The notes below the pieces were generated by a model, which saw only the letters and a program-made list of their open reading frames with translations, was not told where the DNA came from and made no database searches. A stretch of 8,709 nt of DNA from Candidatus Cloacimonadota bacterium. GTDB lineage: Bacteria > Cloacimonadota > Cloacimonadia > Cloacimonadales > TCS61. A program made the translations under genes and the position numbers. Within the stretch, counting starts at the first letter, position 1. Each line of letters opens with the position of its first letter. This document shows, piece by piece, positions 8,303 through 8,709 of this stretch. The stretch lies in NCBI GenBank assembly GCA_030596265.1, contig JAUVKM010000070.1:1-8709 (forward strand). The letters are read 5' to 3'.

Positions 8303-8338
8303 CTATGTTTTCCCTGTGTAAAGCATATTTACAGTTGA
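8299..8338. repeat. Nested inverted repeats upstream of the regulator
   Basis: TCAACT (8299-8304) can pair with AGTTGA (8333-8338). Inside, TGTAAA (8317-8322) pairs with TTTACA (8328-8333) around a 5-base loop. The two stems share base 8333, so at full length they compete. The inner one resembles a small operator-like palindrome, and the arrangement could also be part of the end of the GT9 transcript. Confidence 0.35.
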
Positions 8339-8358
8339 GACTTTATTTAAAGGGTATC

Positions 8359-8709
8359 TCAACTTATTAATGTTTTCAGAGAATTTAGTATTTGCTTAAT
8401 AGAAATTGATTTCATACAATCAAAATGTTCTTTTGGGCACTTCTCACCGCCATGAAGAGAACACGGTTGACATTTCAGATTGGCAGAAAGAATTATTGCC
8501 TTTCTATTCATGGGAGCAAATCCCAGTTTGGGATGAGTTGCTCCAAAGATAGCAATTTGCGGTTTTTCTAATGCCGCAGCAATATGCATTGGTCCGCTAT
8601 CATTTGTAATTACAACATCCACTTTACTAATTGTAAATACAAGCTGTTGCAAATCTAATTTTCCACAAAGGTTATGTAGTTCCGAATCAGTTAATGAATT
8701 CAATTCATC
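8359..8709 (-). CDS. Glycosyltransferase family 9 (heptosyltransferase-like), C-terminal fragment
   Basis: The frame is open from the window edge (8709) to the TGA at 8359-8361, giving the last 116 residues of a protein that is usually ~330-360 residues long. The 5' part is outside the window, so no start can be assigned. The core signature VVITNDSGPMHIAAAL (from residue 32 of the fragment) is the sugar-nucleotide binding region of ADP-heptose:LPS heptosyltransferases and related GT9 enzymes. It is followed by IAIFGATHP. Four cysteines (fragment residues 80, 83, 91 and 98), spaced C-X2-C-X7-C-X6-C, form a cysteine cluster also seen in some GT9 subfamilies. The enzyme likely works at the cytoplasmic face of the inner membrane in LPS core or other glycan assembly. 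The exact sugar and acceptor cannot be told. A 116-bp spacer separates it from the regulator gene. Confidence 0.88.
   Translation of the reverse strand, partial: DELNSLTDSELHNLCGKLDLQQLVFTISKVDVVITNDSGPMHIAAALEKPQIAIFGATHPKLGFAPMNRKAIILSANLKCQPCSLHGGEKCPKEHFDCMKSISIKQILNSLKTLIS

Noticed and set aside
8701..8703. TTG at 8701-8703 as a start for the glycosyltransferase
   Set aside because: The frame stays open to the window edge, and the 114-116 residues are clearly only the C-terminal half of a GT9 enzyme.

Overview
The window comes from an AT-rich, probably Gram-negative bacterium. All four genes lie on the minus strand, so they read from high to low coordinates. The lipopolysaccharide-type GT9 glycosyltransferase and the sigma-54 enhancer-binding protein support a diderm bacterium with an RpoN system. 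The Asn- and Lys-rich proteins, the giant TPR regulator and the palindromic intergenic element look to me most like the FCB/Cloacimonadota neighbourhood. That placement is an impression, not a demonstrated one.

Layout in transcription order. (1) 8359-8709: the C-terminal part of a GT9 (heptosyltransferase-like) glycosyltransferase, cut by the window edge. (2) 8243-8358: a 116-bp spacer with stacked hairpins, including an all-A/T hairpin with a T-run and an overlapping TTGACA hexamer. (3) 3995-8242: a 1415-residue regulator. It carries an N-terminal P-loop (STAND-like) NTPase with a winged-helix-like segment, about 13 TPR repeats, a GAF domain, a complete sigma-54 AAA+ activator domain and a Fis-type HTH. 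(4) 3955-3994: a 40-bp gap. (5) 1135-3954: a fusion of a DnaQ-type 3'-5' exonuclease with a DinG/XPD-type helicase that has four cysteines spaced like an Fe-S cluster site. (6) 792-1134: a 343-bp non-coding stretch with a possible dinG terminator, a 54-bp inverted-repeat element, two TTGACA boxes and a structured leader. (7) 1-791: the first 263 residues of elongation factor Tu, cut by the window edge.

How the genes may work together: the regulator and dinG may be co-transcribed (40-bp gap, same strand), which would place a DNA-repair helicase/nuclease downstream of a signal-integrating activator gene. The glycosyltransferase and tuf are set off by larger spacers and are probably separate units. 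I found no sigma-54 promoter (GG-N10-GC) facing any gene in the spacers, so the regulator's target is probably outside the window. The most unusual item is the regulator: it has the input half of a MalT/STAND-type regulator joined to a sigma-54 output. No mobile element, CRISPR array or tRNA/rRNA gene was recognised.
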